From Petroclostridium sp. X23 (GTDB lineage: Bacteria; Bacillota; Clostridia; SK-Y3), in the NCBI RefSeq assembly GCF_030013905.1, contig NZ_CP124862.1:3537051-3601050 (forward strand): DNA of 64,000 nucleotides, in the 5' to 3' direction. The notes beneath the pieces are model-generated. The model had not been told where the DNA came from. It did not search any database and saw only the letters and a program-made list of their open reading frames with translations. Below are positions 8,236 to 15,595 of the stretch, piece after piece; position 1 is the first letter of the stretch; the number at the start of each line of letters is the position of its first letter. Position numbers and translations under genes: made by a program.

Positions 8236-10827
8236 TTAGTGTAGCGTTTGCTCGTTGTGGTCCACCCATTTAATCAATCCTACATCATATTCGCTTACCA
8301 GCTCGGAATGATATGGAAGAATTCTGAACGTATACCCATATTCTCCGCCGGTATCCATGTGTATGGACCCTCTGTAATGATAGATATTGTTTCCTTTATC
8401 ACCCTGAAGTTCCATAATTCCTATTTCCGGCTGCTCGATCAACCCGTCTCTGCCGATCTTTCCGTAGTATACCTCAACCCTAACGTTATCAGGGTCGATA
8501 TTTCCAAGATGTACCGTTGTGCTGAGTTCAATCGGACGTCCGGCAAATATTTTATGTTCCGAATGATAGTTTAGTTTTCTATCAGGAATAATCTTAATCT
8601 GATTCCACTGGTTTTGTATTTGTGATTTCCATTGTGTCAGCTGCCGGGCAAGTGCGTAATGGTCTTTACTGATTTCTTCATTTTTTCGTATTGCCGGAGC
8701 ATAGTATTCATTGGTATAATCCTGAACCATTCTTGCAGTGCTGAACACCGGTGCACATGTTCGGACGGACTCTTTCATCATCTGAATCCATCCGCTGGGA
8801 AGTCCTTTTTGGTTTCTTTGATAGTACATTGGAATAATTTGCTCTTCCAGTGTCGTGTATAGTGACTGTGAATCTATATTATCCTGATGTTCTACATCAG
8901 TGTAGTAATTCTCATCGCCAATGACCCAGCCATTATGATGGTTATAGCCTTCAACCCACCAACCGTCCAGTACACTGAAATTAATCACACCGTTTAGTGC
9001 GGCTTTCTGACCGCTTGTACCGCTGGCCTCAAGGGGTCTTCTAGGATTATTAAGCCAAATATCGACACCGGAGATGAGGTGGCCGGCCAGCTTCATATCA
9101 TAGTTTTCAACCAGAACCACTTTTCCTTTAAACCCTTCCTGATGTGCCAAATCATGAATGTTTTTAATGAGTTCTTGGCCGGGATGGTCCGCCGGGTGTG
9201 CTTTACCTGCAAAGATAATTTGCATCGGCATCGCGGCATTATTAATAATTTTTTGCAGCCGTGTCATATTCCTGAAAATCAAAGTGGCTCTTTTATATGT
9301 CGCAAATCTTCTGGCAAAACCAATGGTGAGTGCGTTTGCATCCAGCATGTTATTGATTTCTTCAATTTTTTCATGAGGGGCTCCATTTCTCATTTCTTGT
9401 TTCTTAAGTCTTTCTCTTACAAAATTTATCATGTTTTGTTTGTTGGTTATATGTGTATTCCATAACTCCTCATCAGGAATATTACGAATATTGTTCCACA
9501 TAAACGTATCCGGTATATTGTATATCCAGTCAGGTCCCAGATACTTGTTATATAGCCCTTTAAGCGAATCATTCAGCCATGTAGCGGTATGAATGCCGTT
9601 TGTAACAGATCCTATAGGAACTTCTTCTTCAGGAACATTCTTCCACACACTGTTGAAGATATTTCTGGATACCATACCATGCAATTTGCTTACGCCATTC
9701 CTTTGTCCCGTCATCTTAAGCGCTAAAACAGTCATATTAAACACATCTGAAGCATCTGCGCCATTATCTATGCCTAGTTCTAAAAATTGCTGACGGCTAA
9801 TATTTAAAGCTGTCCACAGATTGCCAAAATATTTATCAATCAAATAAAGAGGAAATCTGTCGCTTCCGGCAGGAACAGGCGTATGGGTAGTGAAAACGGT
9901 AGCAGCGGCGGAGACTTCCTTGGCATCATGGAACGATAATCCTTCATTTTGGATAAGTTTGCGCATGATTTCCAAAGTACAAAACGCAGAATGTCCTTCA
10001 TTTAAGTGATAAACTGCCGCTTGAATGCCTAAGGCATCCAACATCTTTATTCCACCCACCCCAAGCAATATTTCCTGAGAGATTCGCATTTCCTGATCTC
10101 CACCGTAAAGTGCGGAAGTGATATAGCGATCTTCCGAATTATTGTTAGAGATGTCGGTATCCAGTAAGTGTATTTTAATGCGACCGACATGAATTTCCCA
10201 TATTTTCGCATACACAATCCTTCCGGGAAAATCTACAGATATAATAATATCGTTTCCATCTTGGGATTTAGTTGGTTGAACCGGCATTTGGGATAAATTA
10301 TATCTTGAAAATTGAGCTTCCTGCCATCCTTCACGGTTAATATGCTGCTTAAAATATCCTTGTTTGTAGAGAAGACCTATGCCCACAAAGGGCAATCCTA
10401 AATCGCTTGCAGACTTACAGTGATCACCTGAAAGTACACCCAGACCGCCGGAATATATCGGAAGAATTTCGTGAAGTCCGTATTCAGCAGAAAAATATGC
10501 AATTTTATGGTCTTTCATATTAGAATAATTTTTATCGAACCACGTATCGTGAGAATTCATATAAGTGTCAAATTCATTTAAAAAACCATCATATTTTTGA
10601 AGATACTCCTTAGCATTTGACGCGTCTATCAGTTTTTTACTGCTTACCTGCTGAAGGAATAATACCGGATTTTCTTCACATTCTACCCAAAGCTTAGGAT
10701 CTATGGATTTAAAAACTTCCAATACATACGTATTCCATGACCACCAGAGGTTATATGCCAAATCATTTAAGCGGTTAATTCTTTCAGGCAATTTTGGCAC
10801 TACTGTGATTTTCTCATATACATACAT
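8236..10827 (-). CDS. glgP: alpha-glucan phosphorylase, GT35 family
   Basis: About 863 residues, the length of the GlgP branch found in many clostridia, Thermus and archaea. It releases glucose 1-phosphate from glycogen-type glucans, using pyridoxal phosphate. Visible landmarks are the N-terminal LAYNLWWSWN, the glucan-site region YFSAEYGLHEILPIYSGGLG, GDHCKSASDLGLP, and the cofactor/phosphate region RRPLEASGTSGQKAALNG followed by VLDGWWVEGY. ATG 10827 is chosen over GTG 10839 because AAGGAG sits 10 bases ahead of the ATG but nearly touches the GTG. It is a single-gene unit with no other glycogen gene nearby. The heptamer tract at 8180-8230 abuts its stop codon. Confidence 0.93.
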   Translation of the reverse strand: MYVYEKITVVPKLPERINRLNDLAYNLWWSWNTYVLEVFKSIDPKLWVECEENPVLFLQQVSSKKLIDASNAKEYLQKYDGFLNEFDTYMNSHDTWFDKNYSNMKDHKIAYFSAEYGLHEILPIYSGGLGVLSGDHCKSASDLGLPFVGIGLLYKQGYFKQHINREGWQEAQFSRYNLSQMPVQPTKSQDGNDIIISVDFPGRIVYAKIWEIHVGRIKIHLLDTDISNNNSEDRYITSALYGGDQEMRISQEILLGVGGIKMLDALGIQAAVYHLNEGHSAFCTLEIMRKLIQNEGLSFHDAKEVSAAATVFTTHTPVPAGSDRFPLYLIDKYFGNLWTALNISRQQFLELGIDNGADASDVFNMTVLALKMTGQRNGVSKLHGMVSRNIFNSVWKNVPEEEVPIGSVTNGIHTATWLNDSLKGLYNKYLGPDWIYNIPDTFMWNNIRNIPDEELWNTHITNKQNMINFVRERLKKQEMRNGAPHEKIEEINNMLDANALTIGFARRFATYKRATLIFRNMTRLQKIINNAAMPMQIIFAGKAHPADHPGQELIKNIHDLAHQEGFKGKVVLVENYDMKLAGHLISGVDIWLNNPRRPLEASGTSGQKAALNGVINFSVLDGWWVEGYNHHNGWVIGDENYYTDVEHQDNIDSQSLYTTLEEQIIPMYYQRNQKGLPSGWIQMMKESVRTCAPVFSTARMVQDYTNEYYAPAIRKNEEISKDHYALARQLTQWKSQIQNQWNQIKIIPDRKLNYHSEHKIFAGRPIELSTTVHLGNIDPDNVRVEVYYGKIGRDGLIEQPEIGIMELQGDKGNNIYHYRGSIHMDTGGEYGYTFRILPYHSELVSEYDVGLIKWVDHNEQTLH

Positions 10828-10983
10828 GTCTTGTTCCACTCCTTATCGTTTCTTTGCAATGCAAAAACTAATAATAGTTTTAACAAGGGTTAGGGGAATT
10901 ATTATAATATATTCAACTTTTTATTTAGTGTTCTTCTTTAGAAGTCAATAATTTACCTTGTAATTTTTAATTGCATAAAAAAC

Positions 10984-11012
10984 TTGACGAAATAAGATAA
11001 ATATGATATATT
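10984..11012 (+). promoter_or_regulatory. promoter of the rpmG-secE-nusG unit
   Basis: TTGACG (10984-10989) and TATATT (11007-11012) with 17-base spacing. Transcription from about 11019 would give a ~210 base leader to rpmG. Apart from this promoter and the heptamer tract at 11169, I see nothing in the 10828-11229 spacer. Confidence 0.7.
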
Positions 11013-11168
11013 GATTATTGCTTTCCATAGGTCTTTTTTTTATGCGCAAATATTTTTAACAATTAATTACTAACTATAATGTAATTATTATTTTTAATAA
11101 TTTAACAAATATATGTAAAGACCTAATCCAGTCCAGAAGCGGGGCGTGGTTCTAAAGAATATTAATAC

Positions 11169-11206
11169 TGTGAACCGTGAGCTGTGAACTGTGAACTGTG
11201 AACTAA
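11169..11206. repeat. period-7 tandem tract (TGTGAAC units) upstream of rpmG
   Basis: Five units: TGTGAAC, CGTGAGC, then three TGTGAAC. It sits 24 bases before the rpmG start and just upstream of its TAGGAGG. No complementary partner tract is visible upstream. Confidence 0.85.
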
Positions 11207-11229
11207 CAAGATTTTTAGGAGGTGCCAGC

Positions 11230-11379
11230 ATGAGAGTAAGAGTTACGTTAGCTTGTAGTGAGTGCAAACAAAGAAATTATAACACCATGAAGAATAAGAA
11301 GAACGACCCTGATAGACTTGAAATGAACAAGTACTGCAGATTCTGTAGAAAACATACTGCTCATAAAGAAACAAAATAG
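11230..11379 (+). CDS. rpmG: 50S ribosomal protein L33
   Basis: 49 residues, normal for L33. It carries two CxxC pairs (CSEC near residue 8 and CRFC near residue 36), i.e. the zinc-binding C+ form. The start at 11230 follows TAGGAGGT; the frame runs on upstream to 11191 only through the heptamer tract and is not coding there. It is first in the rpmG-secE-nusG unit and acts in the large ribosomal subunit near the E site. Confidence 0.96.
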   Translation: MRVRVTLACSECKQRNYNTMKNKKNDPDRLEMNKYCRFCRKHTAHKETK

Positions 11380-11498
11380 TATTTCCTCATTATTTAAGTG
11401 TAAAACACTTGAAGATTTGTCAATACTATTTATAGGACTATCTGGATAGTTTACTTATGAGGAAGAGTATCAACAAATAAAGAGGAAGTGAAGATACG

Positions 11499-11723
11499 AT
11501 GGCTGAAGTTGCAAAGCAATCAAAAAAGAATATTTCCTTCTCCAGAATGATGAAGTACTTTAGAGAAGTTAGAGCGGAAATGAAAAAAGTTACATGGCCA
11601 ACATGGAGCCAAGTTAGAAATAATACACTTGTTGTTATTCTGTCTATCATTGTAGTAGGTGTTGTTATTTGGACTCTCGATGTTATTTTTGGAGAGGCTT
11701 TAAACTATCTCTTAAATAGATAA
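11499..11723 (+). CDS. secE: preprotein translocase subunit SecE
   Basis: 74 residues with the family layout: a polar amphipathic N-terminal helix carrying FREVRAEMKKVTWPTWSQV, then one membrane span (about residues 45-65). SecE clamps the SecY channel. The length is that of the single-span Gram-positive form. GAGGAAG lies upstream, and nusG follows after a short structured gap. Confidence 0.96.
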   Translation: MAEVAKQSKKNISFSRMMKYFREVRAEMKKVTWPTWSQVRNNTLVVILSIIVVGVVIWTLDVIFGEALNYLLNR

Positions 11724-11760
11724 GAAGGAGGAATGGAAGCTCATCTAGCTTCTTAGGCTT
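11724..11760 (+). promoter_or_regulatory. nusG ribosome binding site separated from its start by a hairpin
   Basis: AAGGAGGAA (about 11724-11732) is followed by the hairpin GAAGCT-CATCT-AGCTTC, and only then by the nusG ATG at 11761. The frame of nusG is closed by TAG at 11746, with no ATG, GTG or TTG between that stop and 11761, so no closer start exists. An ATG at 11733 would instead open a seven-codon reading frame ending TAG at 11754-11756. The hairpin would bring the binding site to a normal distance if it forms. Confidence 0.6.
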
Positions 11761-12282
11761 ATGACAGATAATGCAAAATGGTATGTTGTTCACACATATT
11801 CCGGATACGAAAACAAGGTAAAGGCGAATATTGAAAAACTTGTAGAAAACCGCGGATTAGGCGATCAGATTCTTGAAGTTCAAGTGCCGATGGAAGAAGT
11901 GATTGAAACAAAGGACAACAAGAAGAAGGCTGTAATGAAAAAAGTTTTTCCCGGATATGTATTGATTAATATGATAATGACAGATGAAACCTGGTACGTA
12001 GTTCGGAATACACGTGGTGTAACCGGATTTGTAGGCCCTGGTTCCAAACCTGTGCCTCTGTCAGAAGAGGAAGTAAAAGCCATGGGTGTTGAAGTGGGTC
12101 TTCCAACCTTTGAATATGAAGTTGGAGAAAGCGTTAAAGTCATTTCCGGGCCTCTTGAGAATTTTATTGGAGTTATAGAAGAGATAAATCTTGAGAAGAA
12201 AAAAATCAGAGTTTCGGTATCCATGTTTGGGCGTGAAACTCCGGTTGAATTGGAATTTGATCAGATTGAAGGACTACACTGA
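11761..12282 (+). CDS. nusG: transcription termination/antitermination factor NusG
   Basis: 173 residues, the usual size. The N-terminal NGN domain (KWYVVHTYSGYENKVK at the start, FPGYVLINMIMTDETWYVVRNTRGVTGFVG in the middle) binds the RNA polymerase clamp. The C-terminal KOW domain (VGESVKVISGPLENFIGVIEEI) contacts partners such as ribosomal protein S10. It is third in the rpmG unit. Its ribosome binding site is unusually far from the ATG and separated by a small hairpin, described separately. Confidence 0.97.
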   Translation: MTDNAKWYVVHTYSGYENKVKANIEKLVENRGLGDQILEVQVPMEEVIETKDNKKKAVMKKVFPGYVLINMIMTDETWYVVRNTRGVTGFVGPGSKPVPLSEEEVKAMGVEVGLPTFEYEVGESVKVISGPLENFIGVIEEINLEKKKIRVSVSMFGRETPVELEFDQIEGLH

Positions 12283-12290
12283 TTTAGTTG

Positions 12291-12433
12291 AATGTACAAT
12301 GTACAATGTACAATACTAGTTCGTGCATAGTATAGTTTGTTCTCTATCTTTGTGAAATTATTATAAAGTGTTTGTTTTTTTAGATATTTTTAGTAATTGT
12401 ATATTGTACATTGTCCATTGTACATTGTCCATT
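12291..12433. repeat. paired period-7 tracts in the nusG-rplK spacer
   Basis: AATGTAC units at 12291-12315 directly after nusG and CATTGTC/CATTGTA units at 12396-12433 are reverse complements of each other across ~80 bases. Transcribed together they would form a long stem. No promoter or terminator is evident between them. Confidence 0.85.
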
Positions 12434-12564
12434 ACTAATAATATACATGGGAGGATGAGGAGGAATACTCCGAAATTTGCTCCCGGTTTTCGGTAGCAAT
12501 GCTACTGTAAGTGGGAGGGTGTATAGCCCGCCATACCACATTGTGTTATAAGGAGGTGCAAACA

Positions 12565-12990
12565 ATGGCAAAGAAAGTTACAGGTTTTATTAAATTACAA
12601 ATACCTGCAGGTAAAGCAACACCAGCGCCGCCGGTTGGTCCGGCTCTTGGTCAGCATGGGGTAAACATTATGGCATTTTGTAAGGAGTTTAACGAAAAAA
12701 CTGCTAAGGACACAGGACTGATTATTCCTGTTGTTATCAGTGTATATCAGGACAGATCCTTTACGTTTATTACTAAAACTCCGCCGGCTGCGGTTTTACT
12801 TAAAAAAGCATGTAAAATTGAAAGCGGATCCGGTGTGCCGAATAAGACGAAAGTTGCTAAGATTACCAAAGACGCTCTCAGACAGATTGCTGAGCAAAAA
12901 ATGCCTGACTTAAATGCAGCAAGTGTAGAAGCTGCTATGAGCATGATTGCCGGAACAGCAAGAAGCATGGGCATCGTAGTTGAAGACTAA
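12565..12990 (+). CDS. rplK: 50S ribosomal protein L11
   Basis: 141 residues, the family norm, beginning [20 protein letters not shown]. The N-terminal domain ([23 protein letters not shown]) binds translation factors and the C-terminal domain binds 23S rRNA at the GTPase centre. The start follows AAGGAGGTG; the frame continues upstream to 12511 without a binding site. rplK and rplA form the usual pair. Confidence 0.97.
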   Translation: MAKKVTGFIKLQIPAGKATPAPPVGPALGQHGVNIMAFCKEFNEKTAKDTGLIIPVVISVYQDRSFTFITKTPPAAVLLKKACKIESGSGVPNKTKVAKITKDALRQIAEQKMPDLNAASVEAAMSMIAGTARSMGIVVED

Positions 12991-13000
12991 TAGTCTTAGT

Positions 13001-13032
13001 CATTGTACATTGTGCATTGTACATTGTACATT
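13001..13032. repeat. period-7 tandem tract (CATTGTA units) in the rplK-rplA spacer
   Basis: Four heptamers, CATTGTA/CATTGTG, directly after rplK. Unlike most other spacers here it has no complementary partner, perhaps because one was lost. Confidence 0.8.
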
Positions 13033-13088
13033 TTATGTAAGTGGGAGGAATAATATTCCGTATTAACCACAGAAGGAGGATATTTGTA

Positions 13089-13784
13089 GTGAAAAAAGGA
13101 AAGAAATATTTAGAAAGCGCAAAGCTTGTAGATAAAGCTAAACTGTATGATCCTGCAGAAGCTTTGAGCATAATACCACAGGTATCAAAGGCAAAATTTG
13201 ATGAAACTGTAGAAGCGCATATTAAATTGGGTGTAGACTCAAGGCATGCGGATCAACAGGTTAGAGGTGCTGTTGTTTTACCTCATGGAACAGGTAAAAC
13301 TGTAAGAGTGCTTGTATTCGCTAAAGGAGACAAAGCGAAAGAAGCTGAGGAAAATGGTGCTGATTTTGTAGGTGCTGAAGACCTCGTTACAAAGATTCAA
13401 GGTGAAAACTGGTTTGAATTTGATGTTGTTGTTGCTACTCCGGATATGATGGGTGTAGTAGGTAGATTAGGTAGAGTCCTTGGTCCAAAAGGTTTGATGC
13501 CTAACCCTAAAGCAGGAACCGTTACAATGGACGTAGCGAAAGCGATTAAAGATATCAAAGCTGGTAAGATTGAATATAGATTGGATAAAACAAATATTAT
13601 CCACTGTCCTATCGGAAAAGTTTCTTTTGGTCAGGAAAAGCTTTCCGATAACTTCCACACTTTAATGGAAGCGATCGTAAAGGCAAAACCTTCTGCTGCA
13701 AAAGGACAATACCTGAGAAGTGTAGTAGTAGCTTCTACCATGGGACCGGGAATAAAAATCAATCCGACAAGAGTATCCGAATAA
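13089..13784 (+). CDS. rplA: 50S ribosomal protein L1
   Basis: 232 residues, starting at a GTG 8 bases after AAGGAGGA. The segment [35 protein letters not shown], given here only as a landmark around residues 120-155, is the L1 signature. L1 forms the mobile stalk at the E site and in many bacteria represses its own operon. A further upstream in-frame codon at 13041 lacks a binding site. Confidence 0.96.
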   Translation: MKKGKKYLESAKLVDKAKLYDPAEALSIIPQVSKAKFDETVEAHIKLGVDSRHADQQVRGAVVLPHGTGKTVRVLVFAKGDKAKEAEENGADFVGAEDLVTKIQGENWFEFDVVVATPDMMGVVGRLGRVLGPKGLMPNPKAGTVTMDVAKAIKDIKAGKIEYRLDKTNIIHCPIGKVSFGQEKLSDNFHTLMEAIVKAKPSAAKGQYLRSVVVASTMGPGIKINPTRVSE

Positions 13785-13789
13785 AGAAT

Positions 13790-13821
13790 AATGGACATTG
13801 TACAATGTACAATGGACAATG
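13790..13821. repeat. period-7 tract, left arm of the rplA-rplJ spacer
   Basis: Units of AATGGAC, ATTGTAC and AATGTAC follow the rplA stop. It is almost the exact reverse complement of 14117-14148. Confidence 0.9.
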
Positions 13822-13855
13822 TTTTTGGTTTACAGTAAATGGATAGTTTTTGGGG

Positions 13856-13884
13856 TTGACAGACTTATAAATTAATGCTATATT
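13856..13884 (+). promoter_or_regulatory. promoter of the rplJ-rplL unit
   Basis: TTGACA (13856-13861), 17 bases, TATATT (13879-13884). It lies inside the segment bounded by the two heptamer arms and upstream of the L10 leader. Confidence 0.8.
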
Positions 13885-13911
13885 AAATAAGCATAAATTG
13901 AATATTCAATC

Positions 13912-14018
13912 CGTAGACAGTAGGTGCGTAAGCTTAATAGTTGATCATCCTACCGAGGACATATATAAATGTTGAGATTCACAGAAAGACTTATGTCTGG
14001 ACGTTAATAAGATATTTT
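13912..14018 (+). promoter_or_regulatory. ribosomal protein L10 leader
   Basis: The transcript from the promoter at 13856 contains CCGTAGACAGTAGGTGC... and ...CCTACCGAGGAC, which pair as GTAGG/CCTAC with flanking conserved purines, the hallmark of the L10 leader that binds the L10-L12 complex for autoregulation. It ends in the attenuator hairpin at 14019. Confidence 0.82.
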
Positions 14019-14056
14019 AAAGGTTCTCTATATCTACGGATAGAGAACCTTTTTAT
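14019..14056 (+). terminator. attenuator of the L10 leader
   Basis: A 12-base perfect stem, AAGGTTCTCTAT with ATAGAGAACCTT, an 8-base loop, then TTTTTAT. As it lies upstream of rplJ, it should act as a conditional terminator set by the leader. Confidence 0.85.
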
Positions 14057-14116
14057 ATTTCCTGGAGATGTACAATCACATGCAGTTATGAATACAGTAG
14101 TGAGTTGAAGCAAAAT

Positions 14117-14148
14117 CATTGTCCATTGTACATTGTCCATTGTACATT
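14117..14148. repeat. period-7 tract, right arm of the rplA-rplJ spacer
   Basis: Four units alternating CATTGTC and CATTGTA, ending shortly before the rplJ ribosome binding site. It pairs with 13790-13821. Confidence 0.9.
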
Positions 14149-14169
14149 TGATCGACGGGAGGTGTTGGG

Positions 14170-14706
14170 ATGCCAAGTGAAAAAATTCTTGAGCAAAAAA
14201 AGGAAGCCGTTCAACAACTGGTTGAGAAGTTAAAAAGTGCTAGTTCCGGTGTTTTGGTTGACTATAGGGGATTGACTGTAGAACAGGATACAGACCTTAG
14301 AAATGAGCTGAGAAAAGCAGGTGTTGAATATAAAGTTGTAAAAAACACTTTAACAAGATTTGCTGCTAACGAAACCGGTTATGAAGCTTTAGATCCGTTC
14401 TTACATGGGCCTACTTCATTAGCATTAACCTATGAAGATCCGGTCGCAGCTGCGAAGGTATTAAGCGAGTTCGCGAAGAAGAACGATAAGCTGGAAATCA
14501 AAGCCGGTTTTGTTGACGGAAAAGTTATTGACGTTAATGGGGTTAAAGCATTAGCTGAATTGCCGCCTAAGGAAGTACTTATTGCAAAGGTATTGGGAGG
14601 ATTCAATGCTCCGATATCCGGCTTCGTAAATGTTCTTAACGGTAATTTAAGAGGTCTTGCAGTTGCGTTGAATGCGATCGCAGAAAAGAAAGCAGCAGGC
14701 GAGTAA
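14170..14706 (+). CDS. rplJ: 50S ribosomal protein L10
   Basis: 178 residues. The N-terminal half (SSGVLVDYRGLTVEQDTDLRNELRKAGVEYKVVKNTL region) binds 23S rRNA and L11, and the C-terminal helix carries L7/L12 dimers. GGGAGGTG precedes the ATG. It is translated from the leader-controlled transcript and followed by rplL, the normal partner. Confidence 0.97.
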   Translation: MPSEKILEQKKEAVQQLVEKLKSASSGVLVDYRGLTVEQDTDLRNELRKAGVEYKVVKNTLTRFAANETGYEALDPFLHGPTSLALTYEDPVAAAKVLSEFAKKNDKLEIKAGFVDGKVIDVNGVKALAELPPKEVLIAKVLGGFNAPISGFVNVLNGNLRGLAVALNAIAEKKAAGE

Positions 14707-14709
14707 GGC

Positions 14710-14875
14710 AGTGAATAACGAATAGTAAATAATGAATAGTGACCGGTCCACTTAAAGTGTGTGTACAATGCTATTAATTGTTAGCTATTAACCAAGTAAA
14801 AAATCATAGTGAATCAGTGCTCATCAGAGGATAGAGCGATAATACTATTCACTATTAATTATTAACTATTAATTA
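14710..14875. repeat. paired period-7 tracts in the rplJ-rplL spacer
   Basis: AATAGTG/AATAACG-type units at 14710-14743 and complementary ATTCACT/ATTAATT/ATTAACT units at 14844-14875 flank ~100 bases of spacer. The stoichiometric rplJ-rplL pair is usually closely spaced, so this 190-base spacer is long. Confidence 0.85.
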
Positions 14876-14898
14876 AAAAAAGTCGGAGGTAATTTAAA

Positions 14899-15282
14899 AT
14901 GGCAAGTGAAAAAGTTACAAAATTAATTGAAGATGTTAAGGTGTTAACAGTATTAGAATTATCAGAATTGGTAAAAGCTTTAGAAGAAGAATTCGGCGTA
15001 TCTGCAGCAGCTCCTGTAGCTGTAGCAGCTGGTCCGGTAGTTGGTGCAGCAGCACCTGCAGCTGAAGAACAGACTGAATTTACTGTTGTTCTTGCCAGTG
15101 CCGGAGCTGAAAAGATTAAAGTTATCAAAGTTGTAAGAGAATTAACAGGCTTAGGCTTAAAAGAAGCTAAAGAATTAGTAGATGGCGCACCAAAGCCGGT
15201 TAAAGAAAATGTATCTAAAGAAGAAGCAGAATCCATGAAAGCAAAACTTTCAGAAGTTGGAGCAACTGTTGAAGTAAAATAG
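14899..15282 (+). CDS. rplL: 50S ribosomal protein L7/L12
   Basis: 127 residues in the standard three parts: an N-terminal dimerisation helix, an Ala/Pro/Val-rich hinge (about residues 35-55), and a C-terminal factor-binding domain with [20 protein letters not shown]. It recruits EF-Tu and EF-G, both encoded downstream in this window. TCGGAGGT precedes the ATG, and a strong terminator follows. Confidence 0.97.
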   Translation: MASEKVTKLIEDVKVLTVLELSELVKALEEEFGVSAAAPVAVAAGPVVGAAAPAAEEQTEFTVVLASAGAEKIKVIKVVRELTGLGLKEAKELVDGAPKPVKENVSKEEAESMKAKLSEVGATVEVK

Positions 15283-15296
15283 TAAAGAAAAGCAAT

Positions 15297-15330
15297 AAAA
15301 AAGCACCTCGAAAGAGGTGTTTTTTTTATT
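15297..15330 (+). terminator. intrinsic terminator after rplL
   Basis: CACCTC-GAAA-GAGGTG with flanking A:T pairs (AAAAAG/TTTTTT), a GAAA tetraloop, and a run of eight T. It separates rplJL from the rpoB promoter that follows at once. Confidence 0.92.
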
Positions 15331-15341
15331 TTAAAAAGTTA

Positions 15342-15370
15342 TTGACTAATTGATGATAATATGTTAAAAT
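15342..15370 (+). promoter_or_regulatory. promoter of rpoBC
   Basis: TTGACT (15342-15347), 17 bases, TAAAAT (15365-15370). It gives rpoBC its own start, with a leader of about 220 bases. Confidence 0.75.
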
Positions 15371-15433
15371 TACTACTTGCATTGTAGTCAATTGCTATAC
15401 ACGCTATAGTGCCATATTAAATTGTCGATTTTA

Positions 15434-15529
15434 CTACATAAATTATATCATAAATGAATAACCAAGGCAATAATTGTTAATAATATTTTAGTGTTGCTAA
15501 AAATTGATATCTAGCTATAATTTATGTAG
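15434..15529 (+). promoter_or_regulatory. long-range inverted repeat in the rpoB leader
   Basis: CTACATAAATTATA (15434-15447) and its perfect reverse complement (15516-15529), 68 bases apart, lie wholly within the transcribed leader of rpoBC. The stem is all A/U-rich apart from its end pairs. It is not a terminator, as no T run follows. Confidence 0.55.
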
Positions 15530-15595
15530 TTTTATAAAAAATATACTAAATCATTGATAAAACCCCCCTAAAAATAAAATGAGGTGATCTAAAGT

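Noticed and set aside
11380..11498. tRNA-Trp gene between rpmG and secE, common in related operons
   Set aside because: No cloverleaf, GGTTCGAATCC-like T arm or CCA anticodon loop can be found.
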